NCBI RefSeq assembly: GCF_000732725.1
Contig: NZ_JPNB01000002.1
Coordinates: 868,001 to 932,000, forward strand
Reading direction: 5' to 3'
Source of the DNA: Kineothrix alysoides
GTDB lineage: Bacteria; Bacillota; Clostridia; Lachnospirales; Lachnospiraceae
Length of the DNA: 64,000 nt
A model generated the notes under the pieces. That model was not told the DNA's origin, made no database searches, and saw nothing but the letters and a program-made list of their open reading frames with translations. Made by a program: the position numbers and the translations under genes. This document shows positions 9,379-18,994 of the stretch, piece by piece; position 1 is the first letter of the stretch; each line of letters begins with the position of its first letter.

Positions 9379-10755
9379 TCACTTTAAAAACAGCCGTATC
9401 GCTTTATCCTTCACATCGGAATACGGATGGTAACGAAGCGGCACATCCGGATGATAACCGCTTTTCAGTACACTTTTTCTATGGCTGAAGGTTTCAAATC
9501 CCACCTTTCCATGATAGCTTCCCATACCGCTGAATCCCACCCCACCGAAGGGAAGATGAGAGGATGCCAGGTGAACCATCGTATCGTTGATACATCCGCC
9601 TCCAAAGGAAAACGTCCCAAGCGCCCATTGCACCATGTCCTTATCCTCAGTAAATAGGTAAAATGCCAAAGGCTTCTCGAAGGATAACACAATGTCCTTT
9701 ATTTCATCCTTCGTTTCAAATGCGAGTACCGGCAGTATCGGGCCGAAAATTTCTTCTTTCATGACAACACTGTCCGGCGTTACCCCGTCCAATATAGTCG
9801 GGGCAATTTGCCTTGTCTGCGTTTTATATATCCCGCCGGTTATTATTTTTTCTCCCTCCGTCAGATGCAGAAGACGCTCGAAATGCTTCTGATTAATTAT
9901 CTTCGGATAATTGGGATTTTCGAGGGGCTTTTCTCCAAGCATCTTCTCCCATTCAGCACAGATGCCTTTTAACAGCTCTTCCTTTATATCTTTATGAACC
10001 AAAAGGTAATCAGGAGCCACACAAGTCTGTCCTGCATTCAGAATTTTACCGAAGGCGATTCTTTTTGCCGCCATTTCCACATTCGCCGTCTTATCTACGA
10101 TACATGGGCTTTTTCCTCCCAGTTCCAAAGTAACCGGAGTCAAATACTTCGCCGCTTTCTCTAAAACTGTCCTTCCAACCGCTACTCCTCCGGTAAAGAA
10201 AATATAATCGAACCGCTGCTCTAAAAGCTCCGCGTTTTCTTCCCTCCCTCCTTCCACTACAGCTACAAATTTATCCGGATATATACCCTTCAGCATCTTT
10301 TTCAAGGCAGCCGAAACCGCCGGAGCATAAGCCGAGGGCTTTAACACCGCACAGTTCCCCGCTGCTATCGCATCGATAAGAGGCTCCAGGCAAAGAAGCA
10401 CGGGATAGTTCCATGGTGCCATAATGAGCACCACGCCGTAAGGCTCCGGAAGGATGAAGCTATCCGCCGGAAACTGCGCAATAGGGGTCGGAACCTTCTT
10501 GGGTTCCATCCACAGGCGCAGATGCTTTTTCACATAGGAAAGCTCGGATTTGGTCAATCCAATTTCTGCCATGTAGCTTTCAGAAGAGGATTTGTTCAAG
10601 TCGGCCTTCAGCGCCAGCTTCAACTCCTCTTCATATTCTTCAAGCGCTTTCTCAAGCCTTTCAAGTGCTCTCATACGAAACTTGTACTGCTTCGTCACTC
10701 CGGTTTCGTAAAACGTTCTCTGCATTTTCATTATCTTAGTAATATCTCTGTCCAT
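9379..10755 (-). CDS. Aldehyde dehydrogenase (class 3 / fatty aldehyde type)
   Basis: 458 residues, the short form typical of class 3 enzymes. APWNYPVLLCLEP and the catalytic pair are visible: glutamate in TLELGGKSPC (about residue 208) and cysteine in NAGQTCVAPDY (about 243). It oxidises aldehydes to acids with NAD(P)+; the C-terminal HLPFGGVGFSGMGSYHGK is also standard. It follows the DUF2804 gene by 60 bases on the same strand and is probably in its transcript. AAAGGAG lies 13 bases from the chosen ATG, a rather long spacing. Confidence 0.93.
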   Translation of the reverse strand: MDRDITKIMKMQRTFYETGVTKQYKFRMRALERLEKALEEYEEELKLALKADLNKSSSESYMAEIGLTKSELSYVKKHLRLWMEPKKVPTPIAQFPADSFILPEPYGVVLIMAPWNYPVLLCLEPLIDAIAAGNCAVLKPSAYAPAVSAALKKMLKGIYPDKFVAVVEGGREENAELLEQRFDYIFFTGGVAVGRTVLEKAAKYLTPVTLELGGKSPCIVDKTANVEMAAKRIAFGKILNAGQTCVAPDYLLVHKDIKEELLKGICAEWEKMLGEKPLENPNYPKIINQKHFERLLHLTEGEKIITGGIYKTQTRQIAPTILDGVTPDSVVMKEEIFGPILPVLAFETKDEIKDIVLSFEKPLAFYLFTEDKDMVQWALGTFSFGGGCINDTMVHLASSHLPFGGVGFSGMGSYHGKVGFETFSHRKSVLKSGYHPDVPLRYHPYSDVKDKAIRLFLK

Positions 10756-10815
10756 GTTTATGACTATGCTCCTTTCAGCCTTGCTCCGCCTCGAAATATA
10801 TCAGCATATAATTGC

Positions 10816-11844
10816 TTAATATCTGTTATGAACCTTTTCCGCAAAGCACATCATATTCTTCACAGTAAGCACGGTTCCATCATCCAACACTGCTCTCCCC
10901 GTCATTCGCCCGAATACCTGATGCTGATCGGAGGCGATAACAAGTGCATTCAGCTTCGCCGCCCTATCGATGACCGGTACGAAATCCATCTCGAACCTAC
11001 CGTCACTTGAGGTGAATTTCCATGGCTTCAGATAATCGTCCTGCGGAATATGAAAAGTAACATCCTCCAGCTTGTGGGCTCTATAATCATAAAATATAAC
11101 GTTTTCAGAGGCTGAACCGGTATCTCCGAAGCCGTAGCCTATATTAAAGCCGAAGGCATGCCCATCCAAATCGCAGTTCCCGCTTCCCCAAAACCACACA
11201 TTATTATAAGTCCACACACCTCGTCCCCAATCCAGCGTACCAAAGTCAGTATCCGGATAGAATTCGTATCTTACACCTTCAAGTTCCATCCAGCCTCTGG
11301 CACGCATGCAATTGATTTTCTGATTATAATAGAAGGCGTTCTTCTTTTCCTTCCACGGAGTCGCTATTGTTATCGTATCCATGTCCGGCTGCTCCAATTC
11401 AATATGACACGTGAAATCTCTGCCTTCATGAAAATTATGGAAGAGGCAGTCTATGATTCTCTTTTCCTCTTCCAAGCAAAATGACATCTTAAGGCGTTTG
11501 TCCTCATATCTGACGTCCCCTTCACAGGAGCTTGACGGCATATGCAGCCTACCCATAGGCAGAAGGTTTAAAATGGTCTCCGTATGCTCCCATTTCTTCT
11601 TAAAGTCAAGCAAGGAGACGGACTGCAAACCGATATAACCGTCATCGGATATGGTAAAGGCAGCACCATAGTCTTCATTCATTACCAGATAATAATCCCA
11701 TTCTTTTATACGGAATTTAGGAGCCTTAATATCCTCGCGGCGATAATCCTGGAACAGCCTTCTGGACCAGCCTCTTTCCGCGATGGAGCCATCAGCACCG
11801 AGCAGCTTCTGAGCCGTTGTTATTTCATGGTTTCTGGTTTTCAT
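10816..11844 (-). CDS. DUF2804 family protein
   Basis: 342 residues with the motifs I associate with DUF2804 (PF10974): WDYYLVMNEDYGAAFTISDDGY, split here as WDYYLVMN and GAAFTISDDGY, then DWGRGVWTYNNVWFWGSG and GFGDTGSASENVIFYD. The family is predicted to have a beta-rich, lipocalin-like or hydroxysteroid-like fold and has no assigned reaction. GGGGGGAT-type purines precede the ATG. Pairing with an aldehyde dehydrogenase hints at lipid or aldehyde metabolism, but that is inference. Confidence 0.85.
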   Translation of the reverse strand: MKTRNHEITTAQKLLGADGSIAERGWSRRLFQDYRREDIKAPKFRIKEWDYYLVMNEDYGAAFTISDDGYIGLQSVSLLDFKKKWEHTETILNLLPMGRLHMPSSSCEGDVRYEDKRLKMSFCLEEEKRIIDCLFHNFHEGRDFTCHIELEQPDMDTITIATPWKEKKNAFYYNQKINCMRARGWMELEGVRYEFYPDTDFGTLDWGRGVWTYNNVWFWGSGNCDLDGHAFGFNIGYGFGDTGSASENVIFYDYRAHKLEDVTFHIPQDDYLKPWKFTSSDGRFEMDFVPVIDRAAKLNALVIASDQHQVFGRMTGRAVLDDGTVLTVKNMMCFAEKVHNRY

Positions 11845-12139
11845 AATATCCCCCCTTTTGTATTATTATACCAGTTTCCATGTTAAACACATAGATATAA
11901 TATTACAAAATGAATAAAAATAACTAAAACATTGCGCAAATCTCAAAATTGTTAAACAATATATATATATAATGAACCGTATAGGAGTAAATATCATCAA
12001 AGAGATGTAAAGATAAGGAGTTGCAACTTTTATCGGAAATGAAAGACACGAGGCTATAAGCCTTGGACCCGCCCTGGGCCTCCTCCTTTGGAGGGGCGGG
12101 TCTAAGTCTCCGGACTTTGAAAGGAGCTGGGTTATAAGA
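11845..12139. other. Leader region of the sigma factor operon
   Basis: Holds an alternating TA stretch ending in a TATAAT at 11968-11973 without a convincing -35, and a GC-rich inverted repeat (listed separately) about 35 bases before the sigma factor start. Confidence 0.4.
12066..12102. promoter_or_regulatory. GC-rich hairpin in the sigma factor leader
   Basis: GACCCGCCC at 12066-12074 can pair with GGGCGGGTC at 12094-12102; the loop contains a second small stem (CCTCC/GGAGG). No T run follows, so it is not a simple terminator. It may control mRNA stability or translation, or be an unrelated repeat. Confidence 0.45.
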
Positions 12140-12613
12140 ATGGATAAGATAGAATTTTCTAAGAGGGTACTGGAAGCGGAGCAAAGCTTATACCATGTAT
12201 CGAAGGTATTGCTCTTCCATGAATCAGATTGTGAGGATGTCGTTCAGGAAGCAATTTTAAAGGCTTACCTGAAACGCGATTCCTTGAGGGAGGTGAAATT
12301 TTTCAAGACATGGCTGACCCGGATTTTAATCAATGAATGTTATCAGTTTTTGCGTACAAAAAAACAGGAGGTATCTTACGACGATTATATGTCGCAGGAA
12401 CCTGCCGAGGAGAAGCATTATACCGAGCTTTACGATGCGATTCGGAAGTTGGATGAGAAGCATAAGCTTCCTATTGTTTTGTATTACATTGAAGGCTATT
12501 CCGTGGAGGAAATTGCCGGAACCTTAAAGATACCCTCCGGCACTGTCAAAAGCAGGCTTTCAAAGGGACGCAGAATGCTTAAGGACTTATTAGAAAGCGA
12601 GGAAATATTATGA
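12140..12613 (+). CDS. ECF-type RNA polymerase sigma factor
   Basis: 157 residues with region 2 (CEDVVQEAILKAYLKRDSL, FKTWLTRILINECYQFLR) and region 4 helix-turn-helix (YSVEEIAGTLKIPSGTVKSR). It directs RNA polymerase to a dedicated promoter set in response to a surface signal. The stop overlaps the next start by four bases (ATGA), so it is translationally coupled to the DUF4179 membrane protein that probably restrains it. The ribosome site is AAAGGAG about 13 bases before ATG. Confidence 0.92.
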   Translation: MDKIEFSKRVLEAEQSLYHVSKVLLFHESDCEDVVQEAILKAYLKRDSLREVKFFKTWLTRILINECYQFLRTKKQEVSYDDYMSQEPAEEKHYTELYDAIRKLDEKHKLPIVLYYIEGYSVEEIAGTLKIPSGTVKSRLSKGRRMLKDLLESEEIL

Positions 12614-13632
12614 GTAAAATATATGATTGGGAAAACGTACTGCCGGAAGTGCCCGCACAGTTTCACAACAAGATATGCAAGGCTCTGGACTCCCTTCCGC
12701 AGGAAAAAAGAATCTGCAGATTGTCCAGAAAAAAATATATAATATTTGTTGCAGCCGCCGTCATGCTCTTCAGTTCTTTAACGGTATTCGCCGCTTTAAA
12801 ATGGAACCAGCGGGCAATAGAAAGATTTGGGGCAGATGAGAACCTCCAGCAAAGCTTATCGGAAAGCGGGTATTCCGACCAGAGTGTACAATCCGTCTCG
12901 GACAGCGGGATAACGATCACCTTGGAACAGACCATTCAGGATGAAAACCTGATTTATATTTTATTCCGGATTACCGCCGAGCAGGGAGATATTACAGCAA
13001 ACAGTGCTATGGACTATGAACTGAACTTTTCTAACGGAATGGATGCCTATGCGAGCATTTCCTCAAGTTTTACAGACTCATTTCAGCAGCCTGAAACGAG
13101 CGGAAGCAGAGAGTATGAAATATGGATACAGAAAAATACGGATTATGACTTTAATGGCGCCAGCTTATCCTGCAATTTTTCAGCCCTTCAGGAATATGGA
13201 GAAAAAGCAGGAACCGCAAAAGAGCTGGCAAAGGGAGAATGGAACTTCTCCATCGATTTATCTGCCAACGACTCCGTTTCCTACGACATAAACCGCACGA
13301 TAACGCTGGCTGACTGTAATGTAAAAGTTCGCAGCCTCCGATTATCTCCGCTTTCCTATTCCATTTACTGCGATGGAGATGATGTGCAGGCATTGCAGAA
13401 AGCTAACGGCATTAACTTCAATGAGCTGGATATTACCTACCCTCTTATTATAACGGGTATACAATATACGGACGGCACCGTCCTGCCGCAGGAGGTCCTT
13501 TTAATGAGTGAAGGCTTTCAGGAGGAAAGCGGGGAATATACTGCTGTAGGAAAGTTCGGGGATGTCTTGGATATGAGTCAGATACAGGCAATTATTCTGG
13601 GGGACTCTACCGAAACAATACCTATAAAATAG
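12610..13632 (+). CDS. DUF4179-type membrane anti-sigma-like protein
   Basis: 340 residues: a 45-residue cytoplasmic segment (VPAQFHNKICKALDSLP), one membrane helix at about 45-63 (YIIFVAAAVMLFSSLTVFAA) and a large external domain rich in beta-type sequence (GITITLEQTIQDENLIYILF). This layout, just after an ECF sigma gene, is that of DUF4179 / anti-sigma proteins in clostridia. The signal sensed and the regulon are unknown. Confidence 0.83.
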   Translation: MSKIYDWENVLPEVPAQFHNKICKALDSLPQEKRICRLSRKKYIIFVAAAVMLFSSLTVFAALKWNQRAIERFGADENLQQSLSESGYSDQSVQSVSDSGITITLEQTIQDENLIYILFRITAEQGDITANSAMDYELNFSNGMDAYASISSSFTDSFQQPETSGSREYEIWIQKNTDYDFNGASLSCNFSALQEYGEKAGTAKELAKGEWNFSIDLSANDSVSYDINRTITLADCNVKVRSLRLSPLSYSIYCDGDDVQALQKANGINFNELDITYPLIITGIQYTDGTVLPQEVLLMSEGFQEESGEYTAVGKFGDVLDMSQIQAIILGDSTETIPIK

Positions 13633-13740
13633 TAGCATTTTCCACATCGCAAAAGTGTGCCTCGCACACCGCCGCGGCCAAATACTTTGGTAGCACAGCT
13701 TTTGTTCCGCACAGACCGCGACTTATCGTTTGGTCAAATA

Positions 13741-13781
13741 TAAAAAAGGTTAAGCAATCCCTTGCCGAATTGCTTAACCTT
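13741..13781 (-). terminator. Terminator of the glycoside operon
   Basis: A 13 bp perfect stem (AAGGTTAAGCAAT with its complement) with a T run on the minus strand just after the dehydratase stop. It also lies convergent to the DUF4179 gene. Confidence 0.85.
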
Positions 13782-13784
13782 ATA

Positions 13785-15506
13785 TTATTCCATGTATCCG
13801 CCTTTCATAGGGGATACAGCTTTTTCTTTAAATAACTCAAGTACTTTGGAATCCGCCTTCTTCGCCTTCTGCTTCCAAGACTTTCTCCTGTTCTCGAGAA
13901 CCTCCTTTATTTCCTCTTCCTGCATCTCCACTCCGTCTATTCCTATTATCTCCAGCTTTCTGCCCGGAATATCAACCAGTATGACGTCGTTCTCCTCCAC
14001 CAATGCAATAGGGCCTCCCTGTGCGGCCTCAGGGGAAACGTGTCCGATTGCAGGTCCCTTGGAGGCACCGGAAAATCTTCCGTCTGTAATCAGAGCGATA
14101 GTCTTTCCCAGTTTCTCATCAGAGGCTATCGCTTCCGTCGTGTAGAACATCTCCGGCATGCCGCTGCCTTTCGGTCCTTCGTAGCGGATAATTACAGCAT
14201 CTCCCGGTACTATCCTGCGGGCGAGCACAGCTTCTATAGCTTCTTCTTCACTATCGAAGGGTCTTGCCCGAAGCACCGCATGAAACATTTCCTCAGGCAC
14301 TGCGGAATGCTTTACTACCGCGCCGTCAGGAGCAAGATTTCCCCTTAAGACTGCTATGGTGCCGTCCGTTCCTATGGGTGAGGAGAATTCTCTTATGATA
14401 TCCGTCCTCTTTCTTCCCACTTTGTGAAGATGCTCCTCACATTTGTCATAGAAGCCGTTCTGCTTTAGCTCCTCCAGATTTTCTCCCAAAGTTTTCCCTG
14501 TTACCGTCATCACATCCAAATGAAGTCTGCCCTTAATCTCCTCCATTATCCTCGGCACGCCTCCGGCATAATAGAAATACTGAGCCGGCCATTGCCCTGA
14601 GGGTCGGATATCTAACAAATAGTGTGCTCCCCGGTGCAATCTGTCGAATAGGTCCGCATCTATTTCATAGCCAAATTCATGAGCGATAGCCGGAATATGC
14701 AGCAGCGAATTGCTGGAGCCCGATATTGCGGCATGAACCATTATCGCGTTTTCAAAGGACTTCATCGTCACGATATCCGAAGCCTTTCTTCCTTTTTTCG
14801 CTATCTCTACCGCCTGAATTCCCGCTTTATAGGCCATTTTCTTAAGTTCTGCATCGGTTGCAGGCATGAGCGCACTTCCCGGAATCATAAGACCTAATGC
14901 TTCCGCCATGACCTGCATAGTAGAGGCCGTTCCCATGAAGGAACAAGCTCCGCAGGAAGGGCAAGCATGCCGTTTATAGTAAGTAAGCTCCTCCTCGGAT
15001 ATTTCTCCTCTTTTATACATGGCGCTGTAGGCGCCGATCTGTTCCAATGTAAGAAGGTCCGGCCCTGCATCCATGACCCCTCCGGTGACCACAATGGCGG
15101 GTATGTTTATTCTTCCTATCGCCATAAGGTGTGCAGGCACCGCCTTATCACAGCTTGCAATGAATACGCCTGCGTCGAATACTGTAGCCTTTGCATGGAC
15201 TTCGATCAAATTAGCGATAACATCTCTGGAAGGCAGGGAATAATTCATACCGTCATGTCCCTGCGCCATACCGTCACAGATATCGGTAGCGAAATACCTC
15301 GCTGCCTTTCCTCCGGTCTCATTCGCACCCCTTCTCGCTTCCTCCACGAGCGCGAGCAAATGGGCGCTGCCGGGATGACTGTCTCCGAAGGTGCTTTCTA
15401 TCAAAATCTGGGGCTTTTCCAAGTCCTCTGCCGTCCATCCCATTCCCATTCTAAGCGGATCCATTTCTGGAGCTGTTTTTCTAATTTTCTGACTTTCGTA
15501 TTCCAT
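13785..15506 (-). CDS. IlvD/Edd-family dehydratase (dihydroxy-acid dehydratase-like)
   Basis: 573 residues. Family landmarks: GMAQGHDGMNYSLPSRDVIA, the cluster cysteines in ASCDKAVPAH and HACPSCGACSFMGTA, and DGRFSGASKGPAIGHVSPEA near the C-terminus that carries the active-site serine. The superfamily dehydrates 2,3-dihydroxy acids using an Fe-S cluster: dihydroxy-acid dehydratase for branched-chain amino acids, or sugar-acid dehydratases for aldonates. It closes a sugar-uptake operon and no other ilv gene is present, so a sugar acid is at least as likely as dihydroxyisovalerate. CPSCGACS differs from the CPGxGSCGG of classical IlvD, in line with a side branch. Confidence 0.85.
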   Translation of the reverse strand: MEYESQKIRKTAPEMDPLRMGMGWTAEDLEKPQILIESTFGDSHPGSAHLLALVEEARRGANETGGKAARYFATDICDGMAQGHDGMNYSLPSRDVIANLIEVHAKATVFDAGVFIASCDKAVPAHLMAIGRINIPAIVVTGGVMDAGPDLLTLEQIGAYSAMYKRGEISEEELTYYKRHACPSCGACSFMGTASTMQVMAEALGLMIPGSALMPATDAELKKMAYKAGIQAVEIAKKGRKASDIVTMKSFENAIMVHAAISGSSNSLLHIPAIAHEFGYEIDADLFDRLHRGAHYLLDIRPSGQWPAQYFYYAGGVPRIMEEIKGRLHLDVMTVTGKTLGENLEELKQNGFYDKCEEHLHKVGRKRTDIIREFSSPIGTDGTIAVLRGNLAPDGAVVKHSAVPEEMFHAVLRARPFDSEEEAIEAVLARRIVPGDAVIIRYEGPKGSGMPEMFYTTEAIASDEKLGKTIALITDGRFSGASKGPAIGHVSPEAAQGGPIALVEENDVILVDIPGRKLEIIGIDGVEMQEEEIKEVLENRRKSWKQKAKKADSKVLELFKEKAVSPMKGGYME

Positions 15507-15543
15507 AGGTGAGCCGCCTTCCTTATATGCTTTTTTTATATTA

Positions 15544-17838
15544 TTATAGCACGATCTCCGCTCGGTTTTCTGTTATCGTCACTTCTGCTTCCGGATGTCC
15601 TACCGCTTCCACAAAGAAATGCTTATCGCCCTCGGATTGCAATGAATAAAGAACACTCAAGGAGATTTTTTCTTTTTTCGCCGAAACAGAAACCTTCATT
15701 GCTTCCTTGCCGGCAATATCCGGTACCGTTGTATAAACCTGCGCCCCGTCCTGAATCTGGAACAGCTTTAATGTGGTACCCTCTGTATAATCATAATCCG
15801 GCCTTTCATCATTACTTCCTACTGCCAGAACAGTATTTTCCCTAACCATTAACGGAAGGTGGAAATAGTCAAAAACTTCCTTATACCACTTACCTCCTTC
15901 TTTCACATCTCCGGTAAGATAATTGGTCCATTTCCCTTCCGGCAGATAATAGGAAACTTCTCCTGTTTCCTTGAAAACAGGTGCTACCAGCAAGGAATCT
16001 CCCAACATATACTGCTTGTCTAAGGTCTCGCACGTCAAATCTTCCGGAAATTCCAGGAACATGGGACGCATCATCGGAATTCCTTCTTTATGTGCTTTTA
16101 CTGCTTGTGCATAGATATAAGGCATGAGGGAACATTTTAGCTTCACAAACTTTCTTAAGATATCACATGCTTCCTCATCGAACAGCCATGGCACACGATA
16201 GGAAGTAGAGCCATGCAGCCTGCTGTGTGAACTTAACAGTCCGAATGCGCACCAACGTTTATACACATCGGCTGAAGCGGTTTGTTCAAAGCCTCCTATG
16301 TCATGGCTCCAGAAGCCATAGCCTCCAAGAGCTAAGGACAGCCCGCCTCTAAGATCTTCCGCCATGGACGGATAAGTAGCCGTACAGTCACCGCCCCAGT
16401 GGACGGGATATTTCTGCCCGCCTGCTGCCGTAGATCTTGCAAACACAAGTGCCTTGTCCTTTCCGAGCTTTCTTTCCAACAGTTCAAAGACCACCTTATT
16501 ATAAAGGTAGCTATAATAATTGTGCATTTTCACCGTATCTGAGCCGTCGTAATACTGAACTCCGGTCACCGGGATTCTTTCTCCGAAGTCTGTCTTGAAG
16601 CAATCTACCCCCATATCGATAAGTCTTTCCAGTTTATCCTCATACCACTTGCAGGCCTGCGGGTTCGTAAAGTCCACCAGAGCCATTCCTGCCTGCCATC
16701 TGTCGCACTGCCATACCGATCCGTCAACATTCTTAACGAAGTATCCATGCTCCATCCCCTCGTCAAATAACGTCGATTTCTGCCCAATATAGCTGTTAAT
16801 CCATACGCAGATATGAAGTCCTCTTTCTTTATAACGTCTCAGCATTCCTTCCGGATCCGGGAAAGTGTCCTTGTCCCATTCAAAATTACACCATTCATAA
16901 CCCTTCATCCAAAAGCAGTCAAAGTGAAAAGTATGCAGAGGAATATCTCTATCGGCCATGCCCTGAATAAAGCTTGATGTCGTCTTCTCGTCATAGTTTG
17001 TCGTAAAGGATGTAGTCAGCCACAGCCCAAAAGACCAAGAAGGCGGAAGCGCCGGCTTTCCCATGAGCTGCGTATATAACTGTACCGTTCCTTTCGGCGT
17101 ATGGCCGTTTAAAATATAATATTCCATCTGTTCGGTCCGCACACTGAACTGTACTCTTTCTACCTTTTCACTGCCTACTTCAAAATGAACATCTCCGGCA
17201 TGTGCTACGAATACTCCATAACCTTTATTGGTAACATAAAAGGGAATATTTTTGTATGTCTGTTCAGAAGCTGTTCCTCCGTCCTCATTCCAGATTTCCA
17301 CAACCTGTCCATTTTTTATAAAAGGCGTATAACGCTCTCCCATGCCGTATACATATTCACCCACGTCCAAAAGGAGCTGCTCCGCCATATAGTTTTGCTT
17401 TGTTTCTTTATTCTTCATGTAAGCAAGGTTACGGTAACTGCTTTCGGTGAGAAGTCTGTTTCCATCTTTGAATTCCACCTTCCAGGCATTTGCCGCTTTA
17501 TAAATGACCGCACTGGTTTTTCCCGAGGTATATATAATTTTTTCTTCCTCTTCCGAAATGGAAATAAAATCGCCGCTTTGCTCATTTACTTCGTAGTTAG
17601 GGCCTTTATTTAAGGCACCTTTGAAGTGTACCGCAGAAACTTTGATCACATCTTCCATGGGACTGGAAAAGGTTACCGTAAGCATCGGCTGATTCAGCGT
17701 ATCTCCGCGATCCACCATATGCTTGGTTGCCGCATACACAGTCAGTTTATTGTCTTTTACTTCGCAGTCGTAATATTCAACAGCATAAACCGGTTCTATT
17801 TCCTCCCTGATACGCCAATACCCATTTGTAAATTTCAT
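15544..17838 (-). CDS. yicI: Alpha-xylosidase, GH31 (YicI-like)
   Basis: 764 residues, collinear with E. coli YicI (772) almost throughout: HFKGALNKGPNYEVN, YVYGMGERYTPFIKNGQ, WSFGLWLTTSFTTNYDE and FHFDCFWMKGYEWCNFEWD. The nucleophile aspartate is in CFKTDFGERIP (about 416) and the acid/base aspartate in VHWGGD (about 482), both at the expected spacing. YicI enzymes release alpha-xylose from xyloglucan-type disaccharides such as isoprimeverose, in the cytoplasm; no signal peptide is present here. AGGAGAT precedes the ATG. A GAGT mini-hairpin repeat lies between this gene and the dehydrogenase upstream. Confidence 0.93.
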   Translation of the reverse strand: MKFTNGYWRIREEIEPVYAVEYYDCEVKDNKLTVYAATKHMVDRGDTLNQPMLTVTFSSPMEDVIKVSAVHFKGALNKGPNYEVNEQSGDFISISEEEEKIIYTSGKTSAVIYKAANAWKVEFKDGNRLLTESSYRNLAYMKNKETKQNYMAEQLLLDVGEYVYGMGERYTPFIKNGQVVEIWNEDGGTASEQTYKNIPFYVTNKGYGVFVAHAGDVHFEVGSEKVERVQFSVRTEQMEYYILNGHTPKGTVQLYTQLMGKPALPPSWSFGLWLTTSFTTNYDEKTTSSFIQGMADRDIPLHTFHFDCFWMKGYEWCNFEWDKDTFPDPEGMLRRYKERGLHICVWINSYIGQKSTLFDEGMEHGYFVKNVDGSVWQCDRWQAGMALVDFTNPQACKWYEDKLERLIDMGVDCFKTDFGERIPVTGVQYYDGSDTVKMHNYYSYLYNKVVFELLERKLGKDKALVFARSTAAGGQKYPVHWGGDCTATYPSMAEDLRGGLSLALGGYGFWSHDIGGFEQTASADVYKRWCAFGLLSSHSRLHGSTSYRVPWLFDEEACDILRKFVKLKCSLMPYIYAQAVKAHKEGIPMMRPMFLEFPEDLTCETLDKQYMLGDSLLVAPVFKETGEVSYYLPEGKWTNYLTGDVKEGGKWYKEVFDYFHLPLMVRENTVLAVGSNDERPDYDYTEGTTLKLFQIQDGAQVYTTVPDIAGKEAMKVSVSAKKEKISLSVLYSLQSEGDKHFFVEAVGHPEAEVTITENRAEIVL

Positions 17839-17915
17839 AATTCATCTCCTAATGAGTGTTTTATACTCAATTTCCCATATATAAAGTTTTTATTGAAGCT
17901 TCTGTGACCTTCTTA

Positions 17916-18935
17916 TCAGCCTATAATGATCTTGCCCTGACTGCGCATAGCTCCATCTTCCAATACCTTACTCAGTTCTTCCATAGACATCCTTTTATAA
18001 ATCATGGATCTGACATCAATTTTTTCCGATTCTATCAAGGAAATAGCACGCTGCTGCGTATAAGGATTAATGAAGGATGCTTTTAATGTAATCTCCTTTT
18101 TAAAAAGCTCAAAGGGCTTGATTGCAAGCTCTTCCTCCGGCCTTGTAAGTCCAAACAGCATGACTACCGATTTCTTTCCCGCAATTTCCAACGCCTGTTT
18201 CATGCTGTCAATCCTTCCGACGCATTCAATCACTGTATGAATGCGGGTAATATGATTCTCTGACAGCACTTGCTTTATGTCCTGCTTTACCGGGTCTATC
18301 ACAAGGTCCGCCCCTAATCTTACCGCCTGCCCCCGCTTGATCTCCACGGGCTCTATGGCAATAATTTTCGCCGCTCCGCTGATGCGCGCAAGCTGCAGCA
18401 TAAGAAGCCCGATCATTCCCATGCCGAATACCGCCACCGTATCCCCGGGGTGTATCTCACACATATCGATTCCATGCAGACAGCACGCTACCGGCTCCGC
18501 CATCGCAGCTTCTTCAAAGGTAAGCGCCTCGGAAATAAGATATGCCTGTTCCTCAGGTACCGCACAATATTCTGCAAAGCCCCCGTTTACCGTCGTCCCG
18601 ATACCAATCATGTTTTCACAGAAATGGCCAATGCCATTTCTGCAATATTCACATTTACCGCATAGCTTATTGGGGTCCACACAGACTCTGTCTCCAACCC
18701 TTATCCGCTTTACGCCTTTTCCTATTTCTGTCACTTCACCTGCGAACTCATGTCCCAAAACAGTTCCCGCGGGGCTTTTCGCGGCACCTTCGTCTCCTTC
18801 GTAAATATGTACATCCGTTCCGCATACCCCGCAGGCATGCACCTTGATGAGTATCTCACCATATCCGGGCACAGGTTTTTTCACTTCTTCTATCCTTAAA
18901 TCTTTCTTACCGTAAAACACAGCAGCTTTCATCAT
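17916..18935 (-). CDS. Zinc-dependent medium-chain dehydrogenase (sorbitol/threonine dehydrogenase type)
   Basis: About 339 residues from ATG 18935, chosen because GAGG sits seven bases upstream (an earlier in-frame start at 18947 lacks one). Catalytic zinc site CGVCGTDVHIYEGD and GHEFAGE, structural zinc cysteines CGKCEYCRNGIGHFC, and a Rossmann fold VAVFGMGMIGLLMLQ. The family oxidises polyols or secondary alcohols with NAD(P)+. Set between two GH31 genes, it probably acts on a sugar or polyol set free by them. Confidence 0.9.
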   Translation of the reverse strand: MMKAAVFYGKKDLRIEEVKKPVPGYGEILIKVHACGVCGTDVHIYEGDEGAAKSPAGTVLGHEFAGEVTEIGKGVKRIRVGDRVCVDPNKLCGKCEYCRNGIGHFCENMIGIGTTVNGGFAEYCAVPEEQAYLISEALTFEEAAMAEPVACCLHGIDMCEIHPGDTVAVFGMGMIGLLMLQLARISGAAKIIAIEPVEIKRGQAVRLGADLVIDPVKQDIKQVLSENHITRIHTVIECVGRIDSMKQALEIAGKKSVVMLFGLTRPEEELAIKPFELFKKEITLKASFINPYTQQRAISLIESEKIDVRSMIYKRMSMEELSKVLEDGAMRSQGKIIIG

Positions 18936-18994
18936 TTTATACCTCATGTCCGCATTGGCGGACTCAAAATCAACAGTTAAAATTGTTTCTTAAC

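Noticed and set aside
11951-11973. Alternating TA tract as a microsatellite of interest
   Set aside because: Short, and likely just an AT-rich promoter area.
13785-15506. Branched-chain amino acid synthesis operon
   Set aside because: Only an IlvD/Edd-family gene is present, in a sugar operon; no ilvB, ilvC, ilvE or leu gene lies nearby.
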